From Panicum virgatum (taxonomy: Eukaryota > Streptophyta > Magnoliopsida > Poales > Poaceae): a DNA stretch of 64,000 nucleotides. This document shows positions 1 to 12,042 of the stretch, one piece after another. Where the stretch lies: positions 2,521,092-2,585,091 of the forward strand of contig NC_053137.1 of NCBI RefSeq assembly GCF_016808335.1, written 5' to 3'. The position numbers and the translations under genes were made by a program. The notes beneath the pieces were generated by a model. That model worked only from the letters and a program-made list of their open reading frames with translations. It did not search any database and was not told the DNA's origin. The number at the start of each line of letters is the position of its first letter. Position 1 is the first letter of the stretch.

Positions 1-61
1 TTGCCTAACCTGCTCTGAAGACTCCAGTGACGGGGAGTACAATCCCACTCGGGAGTGAATC

Positions 62-583
62 ATGGCCGATCTTACGGACGAGCAAAACGACAACGCCTCG
101 GGCGACGACGGGGACGGCGGTGCGGACGCACAGGCGAACCAACCGGTGGTGCCGCCTGCGGCCCCTTCTTCTTCGTCAAGCTCGGCGGCGCGACAAGCAC
201 AGCTGGCACAACTCAAAGAGCTTCAAGCCAAGCTCAACGAGCAACGCCGGCAGACACAGGAGCTGCGCACCGCACTCAAGCAGCAGCGCACCGCGCCTGG
301 TGCACATGCCCAAGCGGCGGCGCGCGTTGCCCGGGAGCGCATCCTGGCCGACGACAACGTCGACAAACCTCCGGAACTGAAGACGGCCGGCGAAAAACTC
401 GTCGCTGCGGCCTACCTACATCAAGCCATGCCCGAGCCGTCGACGCCTTCGGGTCGCAACCTGTGCCGCGAGGCACAGGCGCTCATCGAGCAAGCTGCCG
501 TGCAGTAGGCCGAGAGCTCTGCATCTCATATGCGCTTGAAAGCCCCGAAGCTCTGCGGCCTACCTACATCAAGCCATGTCATT
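62..583 (+). pseudogene. gag, N-terminal part (Tat element)
   Basis: An ATG at 62 opens a reading frame for an acidic, low-complexity N-terminus followed by a glutamine/arginine-rich helical stretch (about residues 45-80), as in Tat-type gag proteins. The frame meets a TAG at 506-508, directly after a CAG codon. The following codons (AESSASHMRLKA) still look like gag, so the stop is probably a CAG-to-TAG change inside the gene. Gag similarity ends at about 580, where an inserted retroelement begins, and resumes at 4481. A 24-base string ending in CAAGCCATG occurs at about 411 and again at about 554, so a small duplication is present at the 3' end of this piece. Confidence 0.8.
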
Positions 584-1467
584 GTAGGTAAAAGACCCAC
601 AATACACCAACAATCATTACAAAGAAACAAATCAGACGAGGTCATAAAGTCAAGCATCATCATGCAAACACTGAACTCCACCAGTCAACACAGTCAAAGA
701 ACGATGTTAAACGTTGTTAATAGAGTTAGAAGGGGTACTCCTAAGTTTGATTATATCTTCCATCTTCGTCATCAATGGCACGTGCCTCCTTCAACTTGCT
801 TAGGCTTGATTCTTTGGTGGTGCTCTGAATTCTTCATCCAACATGAGCAGAAATGTGCGTAGGTGATACAGTTTTCAATTGCTTCGACTTGACTCCTCTT
901 GATGAACTAGCAGCTCCATTCTTCAGATGACTTGGATCTTCAGATGACTTGGACAGGCATTAGGATATGTGGTACGGATCATCTAAGTATTTTTGAAACC
1001 AGAAGAGATACTTTGGAATCAAGAATCAAGAGATGAATCCAAAGCGGCATTTATTTGGAAAGAAAGAAGAGACACTGAGCACATTGTGAATAAAGCAAAG
1101 GGGAGATAAGTCCGAAAAAGGTAAGCTAAAAGAAATTCAAGCAGCAATATCGCCAGCATATCAAAAAGAGGTGAGCTGGATGAAATTGGAAAATCATACA
1201 TCAAGGAGAATCAAAATCAAGAAGTGATCCCGGAGAGTGAAATAAGTAGACCAGAATTGAGGGTATAACATTTGCGAAACAATAAAGTGCAAATGAGAAG
1301 GGATCAAGTAGGGAAAAAAAGTTATCAAGGACTTAGTAAAGAAGGTGGTTGAGTAGGGAGAATATTCAATGGAGGGGGTCAAAGAATAAGCAGGAATAGA
1401 TTTTATATCAAAAGAAACCTTAGGAAACGACCATTGCAATCTAGGCTTACGTCCTACAGTCGATACA

Positions 1468-1479
1468 GCTCTGATACCA
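1468..1479 (-). other. Primer-binding site (tRNA-iMet type)
   Basis: On the minus strand this reads TGGTATCAGAGC, the standard plant retroelement primer-binding sequence complementary to the 3' end of initiator methionine tRNA. It lies four bases past the LTR end, which fixes both the LTR boundary and the strand of the element. Confidence 0.85.
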
Positions 1480-1483
1480 CTTC

Positions 1484-4480
1484 TATCACACCCGGTTTTA
1501 AGGACAAAACCGAATGCATAGCTATATGTATGCCAGGATCAAGTTTCATACATATAGAGACATTATAAGTGAATAATCAGTAACAGTATCACGTAAAAGA
1601 GAAAATGAAGCAATTAAAAGACTATCAGAGTTATACAGCTTATCCTGGAAACGATGGCTTCAACTTCACAGGCAATCGACTGGGGGCTGCGTACGCCTAG
1701 AACTCAGGAACATCTTCAAAAGACTTCACCACAACTTTCTCCTTCTGAGTAGCAGTAAGCAAGAGTGAGTACACTTATAGTTGGTACTCAGCAAGGCCAC
1801 AAGAAATAACCAGAAAGTGATTTAAATCCATCTTTAAGTTTATTAATCATGTGAGGGTCCAAGCCGCTCTTGACCGTGAGCACGGCTAACCGGTTAGTTT
1901 TAACTCTGCAGAGGATGTACACTTTCACCACAATTCACGTAAAAGTTCCAAAGAACTTTGAACCCAACCACGCAATGTGCTAGCTAGGCACAATACCACA
2001 CTTCCAAGGTGTGATTGCACAGGGACGCTACGAGACCTTTACAAAGATTCCCTAACCCGTGACAATCCGCTAAGGTTTCAAGCCAAAGTGGTCATAACAC
2101 TATCCTAATGAGGTGATACCTTGCCAAAGGACCATTAAACAACACCAATTGCCCCAAGAGGACCGAGCTATACCCCATCGATGCATCCCCTCTTGCCCTT
2201 TCGGTAAGATTGTCACAAGCTAGAGTCTCTAATTAATCAACCAAGACCAGAGCCATATAGTATTGTGGTTGTACTGTTTTCTTGGGTGGTTCTCCATGTT
2301 CCAATTAAATCAAGTACTCTTGTATATAAGCATAGATAGAAAGATGGTTAGGGTCACTTGCCTTTCTCCAATGAAAAGCTACTCTTACTGCTCTTCAGCA
2401 TTTGCTCACTTGGAAAACTTGATCTTCGATCTTCGAACAATGATTCTTCTACTCGGAATAATCATCGGGCAAACATACAAAGAAAACAAGAAGATACATC
2501 TAAGAACAATACACCAGAACAAAAGAAAGGCTTTAAAAGAGCATACTAAAGGATAGGGGTCGCTGCTAAGGTTAGGGAGTGCAAGAAACACAGAAAACGG
2601 AACTAAAACGGCGATTCTATAGACTAAACGGTGCTTCAGGGATCTAGTCGCGATTAACTATAGAGTTGAAGACTAGCGGAAAAGATTTGCAAGACACAGC
2701 AAACTATGCTCACAGAGGATAACAAGGTCATAAAGCTATCGCACACATTGCAAGGATCACGTGAGCGCGAGAATCGCTGAAAACGGAGTTAAAACGAGAA
2801 AGATAGGGGTAAAACAAGGCTCTAAGGACTTATTTGCGAAAGATTTAAAAGAAAAAGGGCTCTGAGTGAAGAAACCGGGGTCTAAAACATAAATAAAAGG
2901 GTACTTTTGAACTACACCGGAGCGTGGGTTGATTTTAGGAAAACAGAGGGGTTTAAGTGCAAAAGATCCTCTGTTGACCGGTATATGGCTGGTTTGACTC
3001 GGGCTAGATTGGATCTGGGCCGCCGGATCTAAATCGGACGGCTAGAGTGGATTGGGGTAGGCTGGTGGCGGCGTAGAGCACCGGCGGCGAGGCTGGCGGC
3101 GGCGGATCACCGTAGCAGATCGGAATCGGCCGTCCGGGGCTCGAAATCGAGCGCGACTAGGATGGGGAGCAAACGCGGGGGGCGGGAAAGTGATCTAGGG
3201 CAGCGGCGCAGGCTCTCATGGCCGGAGTGGAGCTCGCGGCGGCTCATGGTGGGGCGGCGGCGACGGTGAGCAGGACCGGGCGGAAACAAGCGCGAGGGAG
3301 GGGGAAATGGGCCGGCGAGTTCCTCTACGTCGACGCGGAGCTCCGAGATGGTTCGAAGACGGCGGGGGCGCGACAAAACGGCCACGCGGCGGCGGCTCCG
3401 AGCTCCAATCGGCGCGGCGGCGGAGGATAGGGTTTTGCGCGTGGTAGGAGGCGGCTTTGTGGCGAGCGACGGCGGAGCAGAGCCGGCGGGCGCGGGCGCG
3501 CGCGCAGGAGCGAGAAGGGGAGGGGAAAAAACATCGGAGAGCTCCCTTGCTACCTTGCGAAACTCTGGGGCGATGAACTTGTCGAGGAGAAGGCACGAGG
3601 TCGATGGCAAAATGGCGACGGCTCGCGAGAAGGAAGACACCACGACGAAGAGGACGACGAGCTGAGCATTAGGGTGGTGTTGGATTTCACCGGAGATGCT
3701 CGGATGCGGAGGATGGTGGGATTCTGGGGGAAAGATTATTTTAGGGATTCCCAAACAAGGAGCCTCCCTATGGGTAGTCTATATTTTTGTGTGGAGTTGC
3801 CATGAGAGGTTAGTTTAATATATAGGGAGAAAAGTCTCACCATCCCACATCAACTAGCAATGTGGTACTAAACCTCGCTCCCATGCTAATGGGCTTTACG
3901 TGCCTTTAGCCCATTAGGGAACACACGAATGGGCCCTTGAGGTCCATTAGAGATTTATGTACTTTTGATAGACTTAGCCAATTTAAAATTCGAAATTAAT
4001 TATTTTCGAACTTAAAATAATTCTAGAAAAATCTAGAATTCATATTTAAAGTCCGAAAATATTCCAAATTGCCCGAAAATTCTAGGAAAAATCCTAGAAA
4101 TATATTGGGACCTAACGAACTCAAATAAAATATTTGGAGCTCATGAGAAGATTTGGAAGAGCCTCTAAAAATTAGAGTTTGCTCTAGGGAAAATGGGAAA
4201 AGAATCCAGAAAAATCCGAAAATTTCCCGGGAAGAACTTTTGATGATAGAACACGTTTTGAAAGGTTTTCACACTCAACAACACTATGCATGTGACATGA
4301 ATGCATCACCAGAAGAACAACATCATTTAATTTGAAAAACAACCAATATTTATTTTCTTTTACACTAAATTCTCTGTGAAGAAAAATAAATGTTGGGAGA
4401 ATTTTAAAATTATAAGAAAATTGTTGTTTTATTTTTAATTTCAATCACATCCTGAAATTCAAAAATTTCAGGGTGTGACA
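1484..4480 (-). repeat. Long LTR (about 3.0 kb) of the nested element
   Basis: The ends are inverted copies of TGTCACACCC: GGGTGTGACA at 4471-4480, and TATCACACCC at 1484-1493 with one changed base in the TG/CA end. The primer-binding site lies four bases outside the LTR 3' end, as expected for a 5' LTR on the minus strand. The middle (about 3060-3700) is very GC-rich and the right part (3950-4450) is AT-rich. At 2,997 bases it is long for a plant LTR, but long LTRs are known in grass Ty3/gypsy families. Confidence 0.75.
3107..3754 (-). other. Open frame of 215 codons inside the long LTR, probably non-coding
   Basis: An open frame on the minus strand in the GC-rich part of the LTR. The predicted protein is rich in proline, arginine, alanine and serine, with no recognisable domain. 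Overlapping open frames exist on both strands here, as expected where GC content suppresses stop codons. Chance openness is the likeliest explanation; an LTR-encoded peptide is possible but unsupported. Confidence 0.2.
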
Positions 4481-5045
4481 GATCCCGAGCATGACAGGGG
4501 CAAGTCACCGGAGCCTCCGGGCACCCGGGTGTTCAGCCGGGAGATTCGTACTGCATCTTTTCTGCCGCGTTTTCGACAGCCCACCACCCTCGTCAAGTAC
4601 TCGGGCGAGGCAGATCCTACGGTCTGGCTCAATGACTATCGCCTAGCATGCCAGCTGGGCGGTGCGACACATGACGTGGTCATCATCCGCAACCTTCCTC
4701 TTCACCTTGCTGACGTCACACGAACGTGGCTCAAGCACTTGCCCGCGGACCAGATCCTCGACTGGGCCGACTTAGTCAAGATCTTCGTGGGCAACTTCCA
4801 GGGCACATACGTGTGCCCTGGGAACTCATGGGACCTCAAAGGGTGTCGTCAGAAGCCCAATGAGTCCCTGCGTGACTACGTGCGGCGCCTCCAAGCAATG
4901 CACCGAGCTCCCCAGCGTCACCCACGTCGAGGTCATCAACGCCTTCCTCGAGGGTACGACGTGCAGGAACCTGGTGCACGAGCTTGCGAGAAGCCGACCC
5001 GCCAACACCAACGAGTTGTTCGACGCCGCCACCAACTACGCTGTC
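4481..5045 (+). pseudogene. gag, C-terminal part (Tat element)
   Basis: Retrotrans_gag-type sequence resumes right after the nested element: the motif RFRQPTTLVKYSGEADP, then WLNDYRLACQLGG and the conserved W of the capsid-like domain. Near 4889 two bases are missing relative to the expected frame (after DYVRR), and the second half (KQCTELPSVTHVEVINAFLEG) continues in another frame to NYAV at 5045. The next codon already belongs to integrase, so the gag 3' end, protease, reverse transcriptase and RNase H have been deleted. Confidence 0.85.
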
Positions 5046-5978
5046 TGCGAGGGTTGCCAATTTTATGCTCGAAAAACACACCTCCCCACGCACGTTCTGC
5101 AGACCATCCCCATCACATGGCCTTTCGCTGTGTGGGGACTGGACCTCGTCGGTCCGCTGCAGAAGGCGCCCGGGGGCTTCACCCACTTGCTGGTGGCGGT
5201 CGACAAATTCTCCAAATGGATCGAGGCTCGACCCATCAGCAGGATCAAATCCGAGCAAGCGGCTCAATTCTTCACCGACATCGTCTTCAGGTTCGGGGTC
5301 CCGAATTCGATCATCACCGACAACGGCACCCAGTTCACAGGCAAGAAGTTCTTGGCATTCTGCGACAGTTTCCACATACATGTGGACTAGTCGGCTATGG
5401 TGCACCCACAGACGAACGGGCAAGTGGAGCGTGCCAATGGCATGATCCTCCAAGGACTGAAGACAAAGATCTTCAACAAGCTGAACAAATTTGGCCGAAG
5501 ATGGCTCACGGAGCTACCCTCGGTCATTTGGAGCCTGAGGACGACCCCAAGCAGAGCCATGGGCTTTACCCCGTTCTTCCTCGTCTATGGCGCCGAGGCC
5601 ATACTCCCCACGGACTTGGAGTACGGGTCGCCAAGGCTCAAGGCATACCAAGAGCAGCAGAACCACCGAGCTCGCGAAGACTCGCTGGATCAAGTGGACG
5701 AGGCTGGAGATGTGGCACTCCTACACTCTGCGCGCTACCAGCAGTCTTTACGAAGATATCAAGTGCAGAGGGTCCGGCGCCGAGACCTCAACAAAGGGGA
5801 CTTAGTGCTGAGGCTTCGACAGGACAGCAGGGGCCGCCACAAGCTCTCACCGCCATGGGAGACCCCGTACATAATCGCCGAGGTGCTCAAACCCGGCACG
5901 TACAAGCTAGCGAACGACAAAGGTGAAGTCCTCACCAACGCTTGGAACATACAGCAGCTACGTCGCTTCTATCCTTAG
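5046..5978 (+). pseudogene. Integrase (Tat element), fused in frame to gag
   Basis: It begins at the last CxxC of the zinc-binding region (CEGCQFYARKTH), followed by the rve-type catalytic core: the first Asp in GLDLVGPL, the second in ITDNGTQF, and the Glu in NGQVERANG. The C-terminal part (QVRRVRRRDLNKGDLVLR, then a KLSPPWETPY block) is typical of Ty3/gypsy integrases. A TAG at 5388-5390 interrupts the core just before MVHPQTNGQ; both halves share one frame, so this is a single nonsense change. The zinc-finger N-terminus is lost in the deletion that joined gag to integrase. Not functional. Confidence 0.9.
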
Positions 5979-6563
5979 AATTCCGAGCTATTTGTACATC
6001 GTTTGTACTCGCGTTTTTGATTTCCCGAAATAATAAAGAAGTACGCTTTACTTGTTTATTTTTGGGAACCTTCCGGGCCCTCGAGGGCTCGGACACGCAC
6101 GAACACTGAGGTATGCTTGGCTTTACCCTCGGCAAAGCCAAGCCTCCCTCGGGGGCTACTATGGGGGGAATCCCCGAACGTCCCCTAAAAATCGCCAACA
6201 TTTTTTCGAAATATTTCCGTCTCGTCTCTAAGCTTCTCGTATACTTGGAAAAAATGGACGCGAGGCGTAAGCAACTACAGTACGGGGCCGGCCGAGTTGT
6301 GGGGCTGCCTACGCCTCCGGGATACGGCACCCCCTCACCACCCCACGGCTACGTTGCTTATGAATGCAAAATTCCACGCAGAAGTTTATCTAAGTCGCAT
6401 ACGAGAACACGGAAATAAAGTAAAGAAAACGAAGGCTCGAACGCACAAGGCCTCGATGGGCCACACTGTCAATTTCAATGATAACGAATCTCTTTATTCA
6501 TAAATATAAAGTGCGATTATAATGAACACTAATCTATTACATGGGCTTCGAGGCCCAGCCTAT

Positions 6564-9500
6564 CTACAGGTTGTCATCTCCCCTCTGTGGATCTGCGACA
6601 GTGTCGAATTCAGCTATCGGGGGGATGTCGGCTTCGAGCTTCTCGGCGAGCACCACGGCGAATCCCTTGGCGGCTGCGTCGGCATCGTCCATGATGGCTG
6701 AAGCGGCATCGGCATCGGCGTCGTACGGAACCACGTACCCCGACGACACTCTCTGCAGGTCCATGAGGTAGTGCGTCGAGGCCACGGCGAGGGCGTGAAG
6801 GACACCGAGCCGAAAGGTGCTCTTGGCGTGCTCAGCGATCCGACCACCTAGCGCTCGCAGGCGGCTGATCACCGAGCTACCAGATACAGCGCCATCCCCC
6901 TCGAGTTCCTGGCACACGCTCACGGCGGTCCGCTCGAGGTCAGCGTACTCTGTTAGAGCCGCCATGAGCGCGGTGCCTACCGCCTCTTTCACCGCGGTCT
7001 CGTCCACCACCCTCTGCCTCAGCTCTGATCAAAGGAATCAAGATCAGCTGCGAAAAAGTAAAATCCAACTACTGCAAAATTTCGAGTACTTACCCATGAT
7101 GCTCTTCTGCGCCTCCACCCTCTAGATTCGGGCGGCCTCCTCGAGCGAGGACAAGGAGTTTTCCTTCTCCCTGAGGGCGGCCTCCACGTTCTGGATAGCC
7201 ACCTCCTTCTCCTCGAGGGCTTCGCCCTTTTCTTGGAGGGTCCCGAAGAGCGTGACGACGGTCACCTCTTTCTAGAGAAGTTCGGTCTCCTTTTGCTCAA
7301 GCGCCGTCCTAAGGCGTTGCAGCTCGGCAGTCTGCTCCTCGACTTCCCGAGCCTTCTGCTCCGCTGCGACCCTCTGGACATCACGCTCACCGGTAACCCG
7401 CGCTAACTCCTCCTCCAGCGCCCGCTGACGCGCCCCCAGATCCGTCATCCTGGTGTTGGCCTCGATGTTCTTGAGCACCAACTCAGCATTGTGCTGTCCG
7501 AGCCAGCCTATCTGGGAGTGCAGCCGGGTCATCTCGGCGCGCTTTTTGCATGAGATATCCTTCAGCCGCTGTGAAAGGAAAGGCGTGGGTAAAGCAAGCA
7601 AAATCAGGGCTAAAAATATGAACGATTCTCGGGGAGGAGCTGCTTACCTGGCTGATCTGGTAATCCATTGTTCGATGGAGCTCCAGGGCGCGTTCGAGGA
7701 GGTTTTGAATATGAGAACTTGCCTCGTACTGCGCCTGCCAGACGGCCTCCTCTCGCTCATTGCGGAGGACCTCCGGGGGGACCACGGACTGAACGATTGT
7801 CCCATGCTGGGGCCCCCCGGATGCCCCCTCGTCGAGCACCTCTGCGCAGGCCGACGTGAACTCAGCGATCTTGTCGGCAGCACTCGCCGCAGCAGTGGGG
7901 TCGATGTCTCTTGAATCCCCGTATTCCCCACTGCTGTCCGGCAGCTGCACCACCGGGATCGCGATGTCCGTCGCCGCCTGCGCCATCACCGTCGGTGCTG
8001 CCGTTACCGCAACAACACCCCCGTCCTGGGCCTCTCCGGGCGCCAAGACGCGGATTTCCTCCACCATCGGCGCCCTCTGCGCCGACTCCTCTGCGACTCC
8101 CTCGACCCCAGCCCTCGGGGGCTCGAGGACGAGGGTCTCCACCTCTGCCTGGCCAGCGGGATGCTCCTGCGCACCCCCACCAGATCCTTCCTTGACGACC
8201 GGGTGGGCGGCGTCATCTGCGCCGCCCCGGCCGGCATCCCCCGCGGCGTCGACCGGAGCGGTTGCTTCGGCTCCACTCTGTCTAGCGTCGCCCCCGTTCC
8301 CCGGCGCTAGAGCCTGTTGCGTTGCTTGAGTGCCTCGAGCCATCGCCACCCGCAGCTTCACGGCCTCCGCCACGATATCTACGACGGGCAGAGGTTGCGG
8401 CGCCGTGTGTGGCGTGGCGCGTGGCCCGGTCTTCAGGGCTTTGACCGGCACGAGTGGGGCTGCATCCTTGGCAGCGGCCCCGGAGCTGGAAATCGGGGAA
8501 GGAAGGTTGAGGTTAGCAGGATTGGGGGAGCGATCAAATAAACACGACAAGTAGAACCAGAGGCACTTACCGGGCACTCATGCTGCGCTTGCCCGTGCCG
8601 CTCCTTCGGGCCTGCGGCACACCGACGCCCCTCGATGCCTGATCCGAGGGTGTCACCCTCGGAGCAGGCTGAGGCCTCGGGGCCATCTGTGCGGACGCCT
8701 CCGTGCTCGCCGCGGACCCATCGTCGCCCGTCGACATCGTGGGCGCGGGCACCCCCTCGCCCGTCGCTGGCTGGGGCGACCTCCGCTCTGTCGCGGGCGC
8801 AGAAGATTCTCCACACACCGCCGGCGAGGGTGACCCTCGACCCGCCCGCCAGCGTGGGCGATCTCCGCTCTGCCGTCGCTGGCGCCTCGTCGTCATCCCC
8901 TTGATAGACCGGCGGGGAACTCGCGCCCGCCGCCACCGCTGCCGCCGCCTCGTTGTCGCCCGGGGGGTTAACCTCGGCATCCGAGGCCTCCTCCTCGTCG
9001 TCCATGGATTCGGGCGTGGCGGGCCGCGGTTTCCCCTCCGTGCGTGCAATCTTGCACACCTTGTCGTGCCGCTCATTCGTTTTCCTCTTCCTCTCGGCCG
9101 TCGCCTCCGCCGCATCTTTCCGCTTCTTCACCGCCTCTGCGTGCAAAACACAACCAAGTTGAAGTCAGGAGGCGGGGAAAGGAACAGCACAAGACAATAA
9201 CGAATCCGGAATCGAGACTCACCAGAGAAATGTACCCCGGCTCGGGGCGCATCTTGATCCTCCAAAGATCTTCGGGGTCATTGGGGAACTCCGCCACCGC
9301 GCTCCTCGCCCTCCGGGCAGCGATGTCTCGGGGGAGCAGCTCGACCGACGTCCTCGAGCCCGAGGCCCGGGTCCCGGTGGTAAGCTTGAAGATCGGCAGG
9401 ACCCTCTCCATGAGAGAGATCACCCTCTGCCGGTTTAAATTCGCAATGACGGCAACCGCCGTCAACCCTCTTCGATCCAGGTGCTCCAGCGCGTCGGTGA

Positions 9501-10137
9501 GGGCCTTGAGCTTGGCTTGCTGCGCTGGGGGCGATACCCCCCAGTCCCACTTCTCGGGCCTCTCCCGGAGCACCCTGTTGGTGAACGCCGGGAGCTTGCT
9601 GCTGAAGTTGCGCAGGTAGAACCACCCTCGAGTCCACCCGGAATTGTTTGTTGTCATCTTGTTGGAGATGTACAAATTCTTCCGGCTGGGGTGCAAGTGG
9701 AGCGTCAGGCCGCCTGCTCGCGCGTACCTCTTTGCTTGATTCCGCACGTGCTCGACGAAGAGCTCGCCGCGGAAGAGGTGGATCCACAGATCCCAGTGCG
9801 CCTTGATCCCTAAATATCCCTCGTAGATGGCGACGAAGACCGCTGCCTGCAAGATGGAGTTGGGGCTGAAGTTAGGCAGCTCCGCTCCATAGTGGTCGCA
9901 CAACACCCGCATGAATCGCCCCACGGGAACGCCGAATCCCCGCTCGTGGAGCCTCACGAGGCTCACGACGTAGCCCGCGGGGGGATTCGGCTCTATCTCC
10001 TCCGGCCGAGGGGAGATCCACGCCGGCGGCCCTGAGTCGCGGTTCAGCGGGAGCAGCCTGTCCTCGACTAGCCACTCCAAAACCGCCTCGGTGGCGGTGG
10101 ATCTCCCCCACGGCAACGGCTCCTGGGTATCCGCCAT
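6564..10137 (-). pseudogene. Spliced antisense gene of the Tat element (Transposase_28-type protein)
   Basis: Five exons on the minus strand, each with GT/AG borders and matching phases: 10137-9223, 9134-8571, 8485-7648, 7568-7094, 7024-6564. Exon 1 (305 codons from ATG at 10137) carries the Transposase_28 (putative gypsy-type transposon) signature, including GYVVSLVRLHERGFGVP and a FLGIKAHWDLW-like block. Exons 2-3 are acidic and low-complexity. Exon 4 is a strong coiled coil (RQRALEEELARVTGE). Exon 5 is alanine-rich. Breaks: exon 2 begins in one frame and ends in another (a frameshift near 8870, ending ..KRSMSAR), and exon 4 has TAG stops at 7274-7272 and 7124-7122. Known: Tat elements carry such antisense genes; their function is unknown. 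Confidence 0.8.
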
Positions 10138-10358
10138 TGCTTTAGACCAAGGGGGACGCGGGGAGGCAAGCTCTACGATGGCTAAGGTGCGCTCTCACTT
10201 TCCTTCCTCTACTTCCTCTCGCTCTCGGCTACGTGCTCAGAAGGCAGGGAAGGCGAAGAAGGCAGGGGAGGCGAAGGCAAATGGCCAGGTGAGCCCAAAA
10301 CAACCCCTTCTCCTCGCTTTTATTCACCGCAGCGGACGGGTTCGCCGCAACAGCCAGA

Positions 10359-10385
10359 ATCTACCGCATTGAATGCGGTAGATTT
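10359..10385. repeat. Perfect 13-bp palindrome with one-base centre
   Basis: The arms AATCTACCGCATT and AATGCGGTAGATT are exact inverted copies around a single G. It lies about 220 bases upstream of the antisense gene start inside the Tat 3' region. It could be a regulatory site or a hairpin; the sequence does not decide. Confidence 0.6.
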
Positions 10386-12030
10386 GGCTGTCGCTGACGG
10401 ATGGGTCCCATGACCGCGGGGTCTCCCACGCGCACACTCGGCAATAATTACGGCGCGGTAATCGACGGGCGCGGTGCGACTGTTGCGTTGTTCCATCCAT
10501 CAGTCGCCACCCACGCCACTTCGCCTGCCCGAGGTAGACGCTTGAAAAGGCGCGCCCGTACCACACCACACGAACCGGGCCACGTCACCCATGGCCGGCG
10601 AAAAACCCACTCGCGTGACCCGCGACTCCGCGCCGTTCGCAAATCGTGACGGAATACTCCTCCCGGGGGCTCTTTACCCTCGAAGGAATCGCATTCCGAG
10701 GCCTTACTAATCAGGGGTTCGAAGCCTGACCCGTCAAGGGTTCGACAGGTACCCCAGATCGCCAGAGTTAGGGACTACATGGATGTGCCGTACAAGCTAC
10801 CCTCGAACGCGGAGTTCGAGACATCCTACACAGAGTTCAAGGCCAGTCGAGGGTGCCTAGTAGGGGGATCCCATCGAGGGAGAGCATCGAGCCCTCGGAC
10901 CCTATCGAACGGGTCCGAGCCCCGCCTAGCGAACCTTCGCAAGCGCTTTATGTGACGTGTCCATGGACCACGAGCCGACCCTTATCGAATGGGGCACGGA
11001 CGTCCGCTTGAACTACCCACTAATAGCTCACAGAAGCAGCCATATCTCGCGGCCCGGGCATGGGTAGCATGGTGCGCTTCACCCCTCCTCCCTGCGGAAG
11101 GGCGACGAGGGTCGTAATCAAAGTCGAGGGTTCCCCTGAACGCCTTCATGAGGGCCTGGGCTCGGGGGCTCCTCACACACCACAGCTTAGGCCGCACCCT
11201 TGAATAAGTGGATAACCGTCGGTTGTGAAGTTCCGCGTGTCTAACCAAATCCCCTACTATTAACGCCCGCCCACTTGATGGTTAAGCTGAACTCCAGGTC
11301 GCTGTACTAGCACTGAGAATGCCGAGGGCGGCTGAAAGAGTGCCGATGCCGGCTAAAAAAGACGCTGGACGGCCACCCCAGTGAAGCAACCCAGCGGGGC
11401 GACATTTATAGCCCTTGGACGAATGCAAACACTCCTCCAAGGCCTCAGGGGCTAAACCCGTGGGTGCGCTGACGCGCCCCCACTGAGGAAACTTCACACA
11501 TATTCGAGGGACTTTATTTCTCGATGCAAATAAAGATTACAAAGGGTAACCGGCGCGAAGCCGTCGAAAAGTACAAACACGTTGCCACCTGCGTGGCAAT
11601 TTTTCCTATCTTGGGGAGGACCGAGCGATGAAGAAAAGCACCAAGCCCCTGGCTGATGTGACGGCCAGGCTGCTAGGGATGCGAGGAACAGCCCCCAGAC
11701 CGTACAGGTCCAGCGGGATGCTCTCCTCGCAAGCTTTCTTCTAGCATTTCCTCCACCAAAGACCATGCGGGGGGTCGAGATGGCGGACAGCACCCTCCGC
11801 ACATTTCCCCGGGAGCAACTTTGTCGCCGGGGGGGGGGGACGATGCGAAGAACAGCCACCAAACCTGGCACCAACGCCATGATTAGGCGTCTCCGTCCCC
11901 CTTCAGGCTAGGGGACATCACAGAAGCAGGACCCCACGGGCCCAATGCTCTTTAAGCCGTATGCACGGGGTATGAGGAATGGCTTTAAATGCTGGTTGGA
12001 GTAGTTTCGGAATAAAATAAATTATTCCAA
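10386..12030 (+). other. Non-coding 3' region of the Tat element
   Basis: About 1.6 kb with no recognisable gene. It is GC-rich, contains several short CCCTCGAGGG-like runs, and ends in an AT stretch before the polypurine tract. Short open frames on the minus strand (for example 11494-11880) have no recognisable domain. Confidence 0.5.
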
Positions 12031-12040
12031 AACTGGGGGG
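12031..12040 (+). other. Polypurine tract
   Basis: AACTGGGGGG lies immediately before the start of the 3' LTR (CATGTGTTGACACC). A G-rich polypurine tract at this position primes plus-strand synthesis in LTR retroelements. Confidence 0.7.
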
Positions 12041-12042
12041 CA

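Larger units (their letters stand above)
584..4480 (-). mobile_element. Truncated LTR retroelement nested in the Tat gag
   Basis: The right edge is sharp: sequence ending GGGTGTGACA at 4480, then gag resumes. Read on the minus strand the element has a complete 5' LTR (4480 to 1484), a short spacer, a primer-binding site matching initiator tRNA-Met (TGGTATCAGAGC, 1479-1468) and about 880 bases of internal sequence. No second LTR is seen, and the left junction near 584 is judged only from where gag similarity stops. No coding domain was recognised between 600 and 1460. It is therefore a 3'-truncated insertion: 5' LTR plus untranslated leader. Confidence 0.7.

Noticed and set aside
7453..9204. 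Plus-strand proteins opposite the Tat antisense gene
   Set aside because: The minus strand explains the region with consistent splice sites, a coiled coil and a family domain; the plus-strand frames are alanine/serine/arginine-rich shadows.
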